Below are positions 15,479-24,348 of a stretch of DNA of 64,000 bases, piece by piece. The notes under the pieces were generated by a model that saw nothing but the letters and a program-made list of their open reading frames with translations, did no database searches and was not told where the DNA came from. The first letter of the stretch is position 1. Each line of letters begins with the position of its first letter. A program made the position numbers and the translations under genes. Origin of the DNA: Shinella sp. SUS2 (GTDB lineage: Bacteria > Pseudomonadota > Alphaproteobacteria > Rhizobiales > Rhizobiaceae); NCBI RefSeq assembly GCF_001262505.1, contig NZ_KQ410723.1:62001-126000 (forward strand), in the 5' to 3' direction.

Positions 15479-18400
15479 ATGCCGGGCTCGCTGATATTCG
15501 CCCTGGCGCTCGCCTATCTGCTGCTGCTCTTTGCGGTTGCAAGTTACGGCGACCGGAAGGCAAAGCGCACCGGCCGCACATCGAAGGGCCGGCCGCTGGT
15601 CTATGCGCTGAGCCTTGCGATCTACTGCACCTCCTGGACCTATTTCGGCGGCGTGGGCCTTGCCACGACCCATGGCCTCGAATTTGCGGGCATCTATATC
15701 GGCCCGATCCTGATGTTCACGCTCGGCATGCCGCTCATCCGCCGCATCGTGACGCTGGCCAAATCCGAACGCCTCACCTCGATCGCCGATTTCGTCGCCG
15801 CGCGCTACGGCAAGAATCCGGGCGTCGCCGCCGTCGTCGCCCTCATTTCGCTGATCGGCTACATCCCCTACATCGCGCTGCAATTGAAAGCCGTGTCCAG
15901 CTCGGTCTCGGCCATGGTCGATACGACCGGCTTCGGCATCGCCGCCTCCGGCGGCCTCATCGACCTGCCGCTGGTCGTCACGCTCTTTCTCGCGTGTTTT
16001 GCCATCGTCTTCGGCACGCGCCACACGGACGCAACCGAGCACCAGGACGGCCTCATCCTCGCCATCTCGATGGAATCGCTGGTCAAGCTCGTCGCCATCG
16101 CCTCGGTCGGCATCTACGTCATCTTCTTCATGTTCGACGGGCTCGGCGATCTCTGGCAGCGCGCGGCGGAGAACGAGCGCGTCATGCAGGCGCTGACCTA
16201 CGAGACGCCGGTGGCACGGTGGATCCTGCTCATCGTGCTGTCCGCCTTCGCCATTGTGATGCTGCCACGCCAGTTCCATGTCACCGTGGTGGAGAACCGC
16301 ACGGCAGGCGAGCTGCGCATGGCGGGCATCCTCTTCCCGCTCTATCTCGTCGCCATCAACCTCTTCGTGCTGCCGGTCGCCATCGGCGGCGTGCTCACCT
16401 TCAACGGCCAGGGCGATGCCGACCTCTATGTGCTGACCCTGCCCTTCGCACTCGACCAGCCGCTCCTGACGCTGGTTGCCTTCATCGGCGGCTTCTCCGC
16501 CGCCACCGCCATGGTCATCGTCGCCTCGGTGGCGCTCTCCATCATGGTGTCGAACGACATCGTCATCCCGGTCGTGCTCAGGCGCAGCCTCATCGGCGGT
16601 GTCGAGCAGCAGGACGACCTCTCGCGCATGCTGCTGCGCATCCGGCGCCTCGCGATCTTCTTCGTCTTGCTGCTGGGTTATGCCTATTACCGCGCCGCGA
16701 CCGCCAATGCGGGCCTTGCCTCGATGGGCCTGCTCGCCTTCGCCGCAGCGGCGCAGGTCGCCCCGACGATGCTCGGCGGCCTCTTCTGGCGCAATGCCAA
16801 TGCACGCGGTGCCATGGCCGGCATGATCTCCGGCCTCGTCGTCTGGGCCTACCTGCTGTTCCTGCCGAGCATCGGCGTCGCCGACAATGCCTATATCGCC
16901 GAAACGGTGCTCGGCTTCCTGTTTCCCGGCGCGACCATCTTCACCGGCGAAAACGCGGACCCGCTGGTCAACGCCACGCTGCTGGCCATGATGGTGAATA
17001 TCGGCGCCTATGTCGTCGGCTCCCTCACCCGCAATCCGACCTCGCTTGAGCGGCTGCAGGCCGGCACCTTCATCCGCTCCAAGCCGCGCCTCGAGCGGGC
17101 CTTCCGCGGCCGACGCACCAAGGTGACGGTCAAGGACCTCAAGACGACCATCGCCAAGTATCTCGGCGAGGAGCGCATGCAGCGCTCCTTCCATACCTAT
17201 GAGCGGCAGGTCGGCCGCTGGCTGGAAGACAACTCCCCCGCCGACGCCGCCATCGTGCATTTTTCCGAGCAGCTGCTCGGCAGCGCCATCGGCTCCTCCT
17301 CGGCCCGCCTCGTGCTGTCGCTCGTGCTCCAGCGCATCGACGATACGCCGACGGATACGGACTGGCTGCTCGACCAGGCCAGCGAGGCCCTGCAATACAA
17401 CCAGGACATGCTGCAGACGGCACTCGGCCAGATGGACCAGGGCATCGCCGTCTTCGACAGCGCCGGGAACCTCACCGTCTGGAACCGCCGTTTCCGCCAG
17501 CTGCTCGACCTGCCGGAATATGTCGGCCAGGTCGGCTTCCCGCTTTCCGATATCGTGGAAATCCTCGTCGAGCGCGGCGACATCGCCGCGGAGGAGCAGG
17601 AGGCCGTGGTGACGCGCACCATGACCTTCGACGAACCCTTCGCGCTGGTGCTGTCCGGCGGCGAGCGCATCATCGAAGTGCGCACCAACGCCATGCCGGA
17701 AAAAGGCTTCGTTTCCACCTATACGGACATCACCGACCGGGTGGCGGCCGACCGGGCGCTGAAGCAGGTCAACGAGACGCTGGAACAGCGCGTCGCCCAG
17801 CGCACCATCGAGCTCACCCGCGTCAACACGGAACTCGCCGAAGCGCGCGCTGCCGCCGAGGAGGCGAACATCAGCAAGACGCGTTTCTTCGCCGCCGCCG
17901 GCCACGATATCCTGCAGCCGCTGAACGCCGCCCGGCTCTATTCGTCGTCCCTCGTCGAACGGCTCGGCGAGACGGAGAACCGCGAGATGATCCACAACAT
18001 CGATTCCTCGCTGGAATCGGTGGAAGCGATCCTCGGCGCCGTGCTCGACATTTCCCGGCTCGACACCGGTGCGATGAAGGCGCGCGTGCAGACGGTACCG
18101 CTGAAGGACCTGCTGAAACGCATCGAGACCGATTTTGCGCCGATGGCGCGGGCGAAGAATCTGAAATTCACCGTGCTCCCCTCCTCGCTCGCCATCCGCA
18201 CCGACCCGAACCTCCTGCGCCGCGTCGTGCAGAACCTCGTCTCGAACGCCATCAAGTACACCAATTCGGGCAAGGTCCTCGTCGGTGTCCGGCGCAAGGG
18301 TGGGCACGCCTATATCCAGGTGCTAGATTCCGGCATCGGCATTCCCGCCTCGAAATTCCGAACGGTCTTCAAGGAATTCGCCCGTCTAGACGAGGGCGCG

Positions 18401-18970
18401 CGTACGGCACCGGGCCTCGGGCTCGGCCTTTCCATCGTCGACCGCATCTCGCGCGTGCTGTCGCATCCGGTCGAACTGCAATCGACGCAGGGGCGCGGCA
18501 CCAGCTTCAAGGTGCGCGTTCCGATCGATGCCGCCGCAAGCCGCCACGTCGCCGATAAACCCGCCGCTGTGCCCGTCAGTGACGAGCCGCTCAAGGGCCT
18601 TCGTGTCCTCTGCGTCGACAACGAGCCGAAGATCCTCGACGGCATGCGGCTGCTTCTCTCGGGCTGGGGCTGTACCGTCACGCTTGCCGAATCGGTGGCC
18701 GCGGTTGAAGCCTTGGCCGCAACCACCGTCGATGCCGTCATCGCCGACTACCACCTCGACGACGGCACAGGCATCGCCGCGATCGGAAAGCTTCGGGCAG
18801 CGCTTGGCCGCGAGGTTCCGGCCCTTCTCGTCACGGCCGACCGCACGCCGGACGTGCGCGCGGAAGCCGAACGCGACAATATCCTCGTGCAGAACAAGCC
18901 CGTGCGTCCCGCCTCCATGCGGGCCTGGCTGACGCAGCTTTCGACGACGCAGCGGGAGGCGGCGGAATAG
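15479..18970 (+). CDS. Hybrid sensor histidine kinase with N-terminal sodium:solute symporter-like domain
   Basis: 1163 residues. Residues 1 to about 520 form a polytopic PutP/SSS (SLC5-like) domain starting MPGSLIFALALAYLLLL. A PAS domain follows (about 640-750, QMDQGIAVFDSAGNLTVWN), then a coiled coil. The DHp domain has phospho-acceptor His809 in AAAGHDILQPLNAARLY, and an HATPase_c domain has QNLVSNAIKYTN and the G-box LGLGLSIVD. A C-terminal receiver carries Asp1090 (IADYHLDDG). This is CbrA/NahK-type architecture, coupling transport or sensing of a small carboxylate or amino acid to phosphorelay. GGGAGGA precedes the ATG. It converges with a LuxR-type regulator, its likely partner. Confidence 0.9.
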   Translation: MPGSLIFALALAYLLLLFAVASYGDRKAKRTGRTSKGRPLVYALSLAIYCTSWTYFGGVGLATTHGLEFAGIYIGPILMFTLGMPLIRRIVTLAKSERLTSIADFVAARYGKNPGVAAVVALISLIGYIPYIALQLKAVSSSVSAMVDTTGFGIAASGGLIDLPLVVTLFLACFAIVFGTRHTDATEHQDGLILAISMESLVKLVAIASVGIYVIFFMFDGLGDLWQRAAENERVMQALTYETPVARWILLIVLSAFAIVMLPRQFHVTVVENRTAGELRMAGILFPLYLVAINLFVLPVAIGGVLTFNGQGDADLYVLTLPFALDQPLLTLVAFIGGFSAATAMVIVASVALSIMVSNDIVIPVVLRRSLIGGVEQQDDLSRMLLRIRRLAIFFVLLLGYAYYRAATANAGLASMGLLAFAAAAQVAPTMLGGLFWRNANARGAMAGMISGLVVWAYLLFLPSIGVADNAYIAETVLGFLFPGATIFTGENADPLVNATLLAMMVNIGAYVVGSLTRNPTSLERLQAGTFIRSKPRLERAFRGRRTKVTVKDLKTTIAKYLGEERMQRSFHTYERQVGRWLEDNSPADAAIVHFSEQLLGSAIGSSSARLVLSLVLQRIDDTPTDTDWLLDQASEALQYNQDMLQTALGQMDQGIAVFDSAGNLTVWNRRFRQLLDLPEYVGQVGFPLSDIVEILVERGDIAAEEQEAVVTRTMTFDEPFALVLSGGERIIEVRTNAMPEKGFVSTYTDITDRVAADRALKQVNETLEQRVAQRTIELTRVNTELAEARAAAEEANISKTRFFAAAGHDILQPLNAARLYSSSLVERLGETENREMIHNIDSSLESVEAILGAVLDISRLDTGAMKARVQTVPLKDLLKRIETDFAPMARAKNLKFTVLPSSLAIRTDPNLLRRVVQNLVSNAIKYTNSGKVLVGVRRKGGHAYIQVLDSGIGIPASKFRTVFKEFARLDEGARTAPGLGLGLSIVDRISRVLSHPVELQSTQGRGTSFKVRVPIDAAASRHVADKPAAVPVSDEPLKGLRVLCVDNEPKILDGMRLLLSGWGCTVTLAESVAAVEALAATTVDAVIADYHLDDGTGIAAIGKLRAALGREVPALLVTADRTPDVRAEAERDNILVQNKPVRPASMRAWLTQLSTTQREAAE

Positions 18971-18973
18971 GCC

Positions 18974-19627
18974 TCAGGCGGCGGCCTGAGCACTGCCGAT
19001 CTTGCCGAGCTGGATGACCGCCTGGGTGCGGCTGTCGACATTCAACTTCAGGAGGATCGCCGAGACATGCGCCTTGATGGTCGCCTCGGAGACACTCAAT
19101 TCATAGGCGATCTGCTTGTTGAGCAGGCCTTCGGCGAGCATGGCGAGCACGCGTGACTGCTGTGGCGTCAGCGTACGCAGCCGCGCGATGAGATCAGCAA
19201 CCTCGCTGTCCTGCTCCGGCCCGCGCACATAGCCGCCGGGCGTATAGATGTTGCCTTCCAGCACCGAGCCAATGCCCTCGCGGATATCCTCGATGGAGGC
19301 GGATTTGGAGATGAAGCCGGAGGCGCCGAGATCGAGCGCTCGGCGGATGGTGGCCGGGTCGTCGCTCGCCGAGACGATGACGACCGGAAGGCTCTGGAAT
19401 TCGGCCCGCAGCGAGATCAGGCCGGAAAGGCCGCTGACGCCGGGCATGGCAAGGTCGAGCAGCATGAGGTCGGCGTTCGGATTGCCGGCGGCGGCCTTGC
19501 GCGCCGCCTCGAAATCGCCGGCCTCGACGATGTCGGGATTGCCCGCCATTCCGGTCAGCGCCTGTTTCAGCGCACCGCGGAACAGCGGATGGTCGTCCGC
19601 GATGATGATCGTGAGTGCCGATGCCAT
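18974..19627 (-). CDS. LuxR/NarL-family response regulator
   Basis: 217 residues: an N-terminal receiver with acidic pair ADDHP and phospho-acceptor Asp58 in LMLLDLAMPG, conserved Ser and Lys (VSASDD, ISKSAS), and a C-terminal LuxR-type HTH around residues 150-205 (LTPQQSRVLAMLAEGLLNKQ, VSEATIKAHVSAILLKLNV). GGGAGGGAG precedes the ATG. The stop lies 4 nt from the stop of the hybrid kinase in tail-to-tail arrangement, and the pair is probably one signalling system. In rhizobia a comparable SSS-kinase/regulator pair (MctS/MctR, from memory) controls a monocarboxylate permease. No such permease is in this window. Confidence 0.9.
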   Translation of the reverse strand: MASALTIIIADDHPLFRGALKQALTGMAGNPDIVEAGDFEAARKAAAGNPNADLMLLDLAMPGVSGLSGLISLRAEFQSLPVVIVSASDDPATIRRALDLGASGFISKSASIEDIREGIGSVLEGNIYTPGGYVRGPEQDSEVADLIARLRTLTPQQSRVLAMLAEGLLNKQIAYELSVSEATIKAHVSAILLKLNVDSRTQAVIQLGKIGSAQAAA

Positions 19628-19696
19628 GCGCTCCCTCCCAAGAGTAGACGGACCCGCGACGGACGCAACACGACCTCGGCCGGCGAAGGATGTCCG

Positions 19697-20125
19697 TTAG
19701 GTCTTTTGCGGGACCGCGTCTTTCCCGGGGGTGGTTTCCTCCTCACCCTCCTCCAGGTTTTTCACGATGCCCATGAACCTTTGCATCATCTTTTCCATGA
19801 TGGTCATGGTCCGGTCAATCTCTTCATCCGTGGGTAGAGACGGTTTTGCGGTCGTCTCGCCCGTCACACCACCTTTTTCCAGCGCTTCGACACGCTTGGT
19901 GAGCAGGTCGAGCTCCTTTTCGAAGGCGGCGCGCTCATCTGCCGCCATGCGGCAGACGATCTGGCCCTCCTGCTCCCGGCACAGCGAAACCTCGCCCGTC
20001 GCCGTGTCGAGGCGGACAAAACCGCCGTCCGTCTTCTCCATGCGATAACGTCCCTCGCCCTCGGCCTGGGCCGAGCCCGCCACGAGGGCGACAACGAAGA
20101 TGAAAGGCAGAGCGTGAATTCGCAT
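19697..20125 (-). CDS. Conserved exported hypothetical protein with coiled coil
   Basis: 142 residues. Signal peptide MRIHALPFIFVVALVAGSAQA, then a compact segment GRYRMEKTDGGFVRLDTATG with two cysteines (SLCREQEGQIVCRM). A short coiled coil (FEKELDLLTKRVEALEKG) and an acidic, Met-rich amphipathic C-terminus (TMTIMEKMMQRFMGIVKNLE) follow. GGAGG lies upstream of ATG 20125. The longer reading to 20191 adds a basic stretch before the signal peptide and is rejected. No known domain; a periplasmic protein known only from relatives of rhizobia, function unknown. Confidence 0.75.
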   Translation of the reverse strand: MRIHALPFIFVVALVAGSAQAEGEGRYRMEKTDGGFVRLDTATGEVSLCREQEGQIVCRMAADERAAFEKELDLLTKRVEALEKGGVTGETTAKPSLPTDEEIDRTMTIMEKMMQRFMGIVKNLEEGEEETTPGKDAVPQKT

Positions 20126-20234
20126 GCAAAATCCTCCAAGAGCCGGTTTGCGGACCTGTCGCCGGTAGACATTCGCCGTTCTTTGCGGCAAGCGCTACCG
20201 TTGAAAAACAGCAGCCAGTGGAGGAACGGACGAG

Positions 20235-20582
20235 ATGGCCAAAACAATCTACAAGATCGTTCCGGCAAGTCTGTGGCAGAAGGCGAAGGCGAACGGGATT
20301 TTCGAGGGCGCCGCCATCGACCTGTCCGACGGCTTCATCCACTTCTCCACCGCCACACAGGCAAAGGAGACGGCCGCCCGCCATTTCGCCGGCCAGGATG
20401 ATCTCATTCTTGTCGCCGTCGATGGTGATACGCTCGGCGACACGCTCGTCTACGAACCCTCGCGTGGCGGCGATCTCTTCCCCCATCTTTATGCCGTCCT
20501 TCCGCTGTCCGCCGTGCTCTGGGAAAAGCCCCTGCCGCTCGGTTCGGACGGCGCCCACCAGTTTCCGGAGATGCCGCTCTGA
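20235..20582 (+). CDS. DUF952 family protein
   Basis: 115 residues with the DUF952 signature: IYKIVPASLWQKAKANGIF, DLSDGFIHFSTATQ with conserved Phe-Ile-His-Phe, and FPHLYAVLPLSAV. The fold resembles glutathione-S-transferase-like or ADP-ribosyl-type small domains, but the biochemical role is not established. The stop overlaps the pyrD start by one base (TGATG), so the two are translationally coupled; this pairing is frequent in Rhizobiales. Confidence 0.88.
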   Translation: MAKTIYKIVPASLWQKAKANGIFEGAAIDLSDGFIHFSTATQAKETAARHFAGQDDLILVAVDGDTLGDTLVYEPSRGGDLFPHLYAVLPLSAVLWEKPLPLGSDGAHQFPEMPL

Positions 20583-21667
20583 TGTCGCTCCTGTCCACGC
20601 TCGGCCGCAAGGGCCTCTTCCTCTTCGATCCGGAAACCGCCCATGGCCTCTCGATCGCCGCGCTGAAGGCCGGCGTCGTGCCAGCCTGCCCGGCCAAGGC
20701 CGATCCCCGCCTCGCGCAAACCGTCGCCGGCCTTGCCTTCCCCAATCCCGTCGGCATGGCCGCAGGTTATGACAAGAACGCCGAGGTGCCCGAAGCCCTC
20801 CTGCGCCTCGGCTTCGGTTTCACCGAGATCGGCACCGTGACCCCACGCGCCCAGGAGGGCAATCCGAAGCCCCGCATCTTCCGCCTGGTGCAGGACGATG
20901 CCGTGATCAACCGTCTCGGCTTCAACAATGCCGGCCATGCAGCGGCGCTCGAGCGCCTGAAGACCTGCCGTCGCGATGCGCTGATCGGCGTCAATATCGG
21001 CGCGAACAAGGACAGCGCCGACCGCATCGCCGACTATGTCGCCGGCATCCACACCTTTTACGACGTGGCGCGCTATTTCACCGCCAACATCTCCTCGCCC
21101 AACACGCCCGGCCTGCGCGACCTGCAGGCCAAGGAAAGCCTGCATGCCCTGCTGTCGGCCGTGCTCGCCGCACGCGCCGAGGAAGCGACGAGAAGTGGCC
21201 GCCAGGTGCCGGTCTTCCTGAAGATTGCGCCCGACCTTACCGAGGAGGGTCTCGACGACATCGCCGAGGTCGCCCTCGCCCATCCGCTCGACGGCCTCAT
21301 CGTCTCCAACACGACGCTGTCGCGAGTTGGCCTCAGCGACACGCGCCAGGCCGGTGAAGCAGGCGGCCTTTCCGGCAAGCCGCTCTTCGAGAAATCTACC
21401 GTGGTGCTCGCCAAGATGCGTCGGCGCGTCGGCGAAAACCTGCCGATCATCGGCGTCGGCGGCGTCTCCAGCGCCGAGACGGCGGCGGAGAAGATCCGCG
21501 CCGGCGCGAACCTCGTGCAGCTCTATTCCTGCATGGTCTATGCCGGCCCGACCCTGCCCGGCGAAATCGTGACCGGTCTCTCGCGCATTTGTGATCGCGA
21601 GCAGATCGCCTCGATTTCCGCGCTTCGTGGCACGCGCACCGCCCACTGGGCCGAGCGCGCCCTCTGA
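20582..21667 (+). CDS. pyrD: Dihydroorotate dehydrogenase (quinone), class 2
   Basis: 361 residues. Membrane-associating N-terminal helices (LFLFDPETAHGLSIAAL), FMN-binding segments NPVGMAAGYDKN and ANISSPNTPGLRDLQ (catalytic Ser 171/172), Lys in FLKIAPDL, SNTTLSR and GVGGVSSAETA. It oxidises dihydroorotate to orotate, passing electrons to the quinone pool, in pyrimidine biosynthesis. GGAGA within the end of the DUF952 gene serves as ribosome site. Confidence 0.96.
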   Translation: MSLLSTLGRKGLFLFDPETAHGLSIAALKAGVVPACPAKADPRLAQTVAGLAFPNPVGMAAGYDKNAEVPEALLRLGFGFTEIGTVTPRAQEGNPKPRIFRLVQDDAVINRLGFNNAGHAAALERLKTCRRDALIGVNIGANKDSADRIADYVAGIHTFYDVARYFTANISSPNTPGLRDLQAKESLHALLSAVLAARAEEATRSGRQVPVFLKIAPDLTEEGLDDIAEVALAHPLDGLIVSNTTLSRVGLSDTRQAGEAGGLSGKPLFEKSTVVLAKMRRRVGENLPIIGVGGVSSAETAAEKIRAGANLVQLYSCMVYAGPTLPGEIVTGLSRICDREQIASISALRGTRTAHWAERAL

Positions 21668-21805
21668 GCGCCACACGGGAACCATAGTCGTCCTTGAGGG
21701 TTTCGTTCCTGCGGGTGGAGTGTTCGGCAAAAGCTGATTCGCATCGACGGTAGCCTGCACCGATCCCGCCTATAACGGCCAAAAAGGCCAGGAAGGGACG
21801 ATACC

Positions 21806-22003
21806 ATGGACGACCACGACGAACGGATCCGGCAAAGGGCCCACGAAATCTGGGAAGAAGAAGGCCGCCCGGAAGGCCGTGAATATTCCCACTGGCTGCG
21901 CGCCAGGGCCGAAATCCACGAAGAGGATGGCGGCGGCCCGGCCCGGCCCGAAAGGCCCTGGACGATAGCAGGTCTCGGCATCGGCCTCATACAGCCGGTC
22001 TGA
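21806..22003 (+). CDS. DUF2934 domain-containing small protein
   Basis: 65 residues. Residues 5-38 match the DUF2934 pattern (ERIRQRAHEIWEEEGRPEGR, then HWLRA). It is a short helical domain common in Rhizobiales, of unknown function; the remainder is low-complexity. A purine-rich AGGAAGGGACG upstream of ATG 21806 supports the start. It stands alone between pyrD and the MATE gene, converging with the latter. Confidence 0.82.
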   Translation: MDDHDERIRQRAHEIWEEEGRPEGREYSHWLRARAEIHEEDGGGPARPERPWTIAGLGIGLIQPV

Positions 22004-22025
22004 CGATCAACATCCGGGTCGGGGA

Positions 22026-23387
22026 TCAGCTCCGGCCCGGCCTGGAAAACTGCCGTTCTGCAAGCCCCGGCAGGCGCAGAGCCAGGAAAATGCCCCGAAA
22101 GGCAAGAAACAGGTTGAGCGACAGCCAGAGCCCGTGATTGCCTAAAAGCGGCACGAAGACGGCAAGCGACAGCAGATACCCGACAAAGGCCAGCAGCATC
22201 ATGTTGCGCATGGCCGTCGACCAGGTCGCACCGATATAGACCCCGTCCATCTGGAAGGCGAGAGCACCGACAACCGCCGTCAATGCGGCCCAGGGCAAAT
22301 ACTTCGCCGCCTCCACCTGCACGCTTTCTGTGGTCGTCAGCAGGCCGATCACATCCGTTCCAAAGGCGAGGAAGAGCAGCGTGGTGACGAAGCCGAGGCC
22401 GAAGGACCAGAACACGGTGAGCTTGACGGCCCGGTCGAAGGCCGGACGGAAATTCGCACCGAAGGCCCGGCCGACGAGCTGTTCGGCGGCGTTGGATAGA
22501 CCGTCGAGATAATAGCCGGCGACGAGGAAGATGTTCATCAGCACCGCATTGGCCGCCAGCATCAGCGGACCGAACGAGGAACCGATGCGCGTCATGATGG
22601 CGAAGGAACCGATCAGCACGAAGGTCCGGATCATGATGTCGCGGTTGAGCGAGAACAGGGCCCGAAGCCTATCCCGGGCAAGGACCTCCGCACGGGAAGG
22701 CCGGTACGCCCGGTTGAAACGGGAGACGACGATGGAGAATCCGGCAAGCGCACCGATCGCCTCGCCGGCAAAGGTACCCCAGGCGATGCCGGCAATGCCC
22801 CAGCCGAACCAGAGGCCAAGCACGATCGACAACACGATATTGGTGCCGTTGATGATGGCCTGCAGCATCAGCCCCATCAGGCTCTGCCCGCGGCCGAGCA
22901 CGAAGCCGAGCAGGGCATAGTTGGCGAGCGCCATGGGCGCGGCAAGCACGCGGATCATGAAATAGGTCGACGTCACCTCCGCGACGCCGGGCGACGGCGC
23001 CATCAGGAAGACACCGGCGGACAGCAGGAGCGGCGACAGCAGGGCTATGGCGAGCCCGCAACAGAGCGCGATGACGAGTGCGCGCCAATAGACCGCCTGC
23101 TCTTCCCTTGGATCGCCGCGGCCGAAGGCCTGGGCGACGAGGCCGGTGGTGGACGCGCGCAGGAAGTTGAAACTGCCGAGCAGAAGGTCGAAGAGCACGG
23201 CGCCGATGGCAAGGCCTGCCAGCGCATCCGCAGAACCGAGCCGTCCGGCGACAGCCGTATCGGTCAGCCCCATCAGCGGCGTCGTCAGGAAGCCGAGCGT
23301 CATCGGGATGGCGATCGACAGCACGAGCCGGTGCGTCACCTCGAAGGGGCCGGCTCCCTCATTGCCGTTTGCGGTCGCTGCACTCAC
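22026..23387 (-). CDS. MATE family efflux transporter (DinF subfamily)
   Basis: 453 residues, about 12 transmembrane helices in two homologous halves. The first half starts HRLVLSIAIPMTLGFLTTPL with MGLTDTAVAGRLG, the DinF/NorM Na+ or H+ antiporter signature. The second half has NAVLMNIFLVAGYYLDGLSN and AAEQLVGRAFGA. It exports cationic or other small toxic compounds. The start is GTG at 23387, supported by GGGGGAAGGA just upstream; no ATG fits as well. Monocistronic. Confidence 0.9.
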   Translation of the reverse strand: MSAATANGNEGAGPFEVTHRLVLSIAIPMTLGFLTTPLMGLTDTAVAGRLGSADALAGLAIGAVLFDLLLGSFNFLRASTTGLVAQAFGRGDPREEQAVYWRALVIALCCGLAIALLSPLLLSAGVFLMAPSPGVAEVTSTYFMIRVLAAPMALANYALLGFVLGRGQSLMGLMLQAIINGTNIVLSIVLGLWFGWGIAGIAWGTFAGEAIGALAGFSIVVSRFNRAYRPSRAEVLARDRLRALFSLNRDIMIRTFVLIGSFAIMTRIGSSFGPLMLAANAVLMNIFLVAGYYLDGLSNAAEQLVGRAFGANFRPAFDRAVKLTVFWSFGLGFVTTLLFLAFGTDVIGLLTTTESVQVEAAKYLPWAALTAVVGALAFQMDGVYIGATWSTAMRNMMLLAFVGYLLSLAVFVPLLGNHGLWLSLNLFLAFRGIFLALRLPGLAERQFSRPGRS

Positions 23388-23446
23388 GATCCTTCCCCCT
23401 TACGCCACCCCAACCTGCCACTCCCCCGAGCGACCGGCCGGCTCTT

Positions 23447-23935
23447 TCAGCTTGACAACACCATCGCCCAGTAGGGCCGGTTGCCGGACGCCGGATTGGA
23501 GACGACCGCGACGCCCAGCCCGCGGTAGTTCGCCCCCAGCATGTTTTCCAGATGTTTCGGCGAACGATACCAGGCCTCGAAGGCTTCGGCCGCGTTGTCC
23601 TGGCCGACGGCGATATTCTCCGCTGCCGGCAGCGGCACCTCCATACCCTTCATGCGCTTCAGGAAATTCGCGCCGAAGCCGATATTGTGTTCCATCTTGC
23701 CCGCACTCGCCATGCGGCTTGCCTGGTCCATGGCCGCACGCTGCGCCGCCGTGTCGAGCGATAGCGGCACAAGGCCGCGCTCGGCCCGGATCTTGTTGAC
23801 GAAGGAGAGCGAAGCCGGCGTCTGGTCGCTACCGGTGCCGGCCGAAGGGCTCAGCACGCTGGTGGTGGAACAGCCCGCAGCCAACATGGCGACGGAGGCC
23901 GCGGAGGCGGCAAGAAAGGCGCGACGGGATACCAT
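23447..23935 (-). CDS. CAP/SCP-domain lipoprotein
   Basis: 162 residues. Twin-Arg-like MVSRRAFLAASAAS then lipobox LAAGC with Cys22, predicting a lipid-anchored envelope protein. The CAP domain (about 45-160) shows FVNKIRAERGLVPLSLD, the first cavity motif EHNIGFGANF, AENIAVGQDNAAEAFEAWYR and HLENMLGANYRGLGVAVV with conserved His and Glu. Bacterial CAP proteins are linked to envelope integrity, but activity is rarely known. It begins 2 nt after the stop of the DUF6460 gene (operon). Confidence 0.88.
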   Translation of the reverse strand: MVSRRAFLAASAASVAMLAAGCSTTSVLSPSAGTGSDQTPASLSFVNKIRAERGLVPLSLDTAAQRAAMDQASRMASAGKMEHNIGFGANFLKRMKGMEVPLPAAENIAVGQDNAAEAFEAWYRSPKHLENMLGANYRGLGVAVVSNPASGNRPYWAMVLSS

Positions 23936-23937
23936 GA

Positions 23938-24204
23938 TCAGCGACGATAGCTCAGAACACGGATGAGGATGAAGACAGGCACCACGATAACGGCGCCGAG
24001 CAACAGGTAGTCGCCCAGCCGGCCGAGCGTCTTGAAGCCGGTATTCCAGAGGTCGACGATGAAGTCGCGGACGGCAAAGAGGATATCGTCCGGATAGAGC
24101 CCGAAGATCGACATCAGGAAGCCCACGGCCACCGACAGGATCAAGAGCTTGATGATCACGCGGATCGGTGTATCGCCGAGGAACCCGTTCACGCCATTCG
24201 ACAT
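23938..24204 (-). CDS. DUF6460-type small inner-membrane protein
   Basis: 88 residues with two hydrophobic helices: RVIIKLLILSVAVGFLMSIF near residues 16-35 and LLLGAVIVVPVFILIRVLSY near the C-terminus, joined by DDILFAVRDFIVDLWNTGF. Rhizobial homologues are annotated as DUF6460; no function is known. ATG 24204 has GGAGA eight nt upstream, preferred to a TTG at 24219. It is first in a two-gene operon with the CAP lipoprotein, suggesting a shared envelope role (inference). Confidence 0.75.
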   Translation of the reverse strand: MSNGVNGFLGDTPIRVIIKLLILSVAVGFLMSIFGLYPDDILFAVRDFIVDLWNTGFKTLGRLGDYLLLGAVIVVPVFILIRVLSYRR

Positions 24205-24348
24205 CAGTTGATTCTCCAAAAACTCGTGTCCACTCCAGATAAGCCGTCACCGGTTCCGCGGCAAGCAAGGCGTCCCCGCGAGAATTCGCTTGCCTTTTGC
24301 CGCGGCCCTGCCATGTAGCGCCGTCTGTTTTCCCGTTTCCGAGCCCCC

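Noticed and set aside
15332..18307. A 991-codon open frame on the minus strand opposite the hybrid kinase
   Set aside because: It is the antisense shadow of the kinase gene: composition rich in His/Arg/Glu/Asp, no domain, no ribosome site. High GC and codon bias keep antisense frames open.
21678..21707. EcfG general-stress promoter (GGAAC...CGTT) before the DUF2934 gene
   Set aside because: Spacing is 21 nt instead of 16-17 nt; also checked at 728-753, where the CGTT half is missing.
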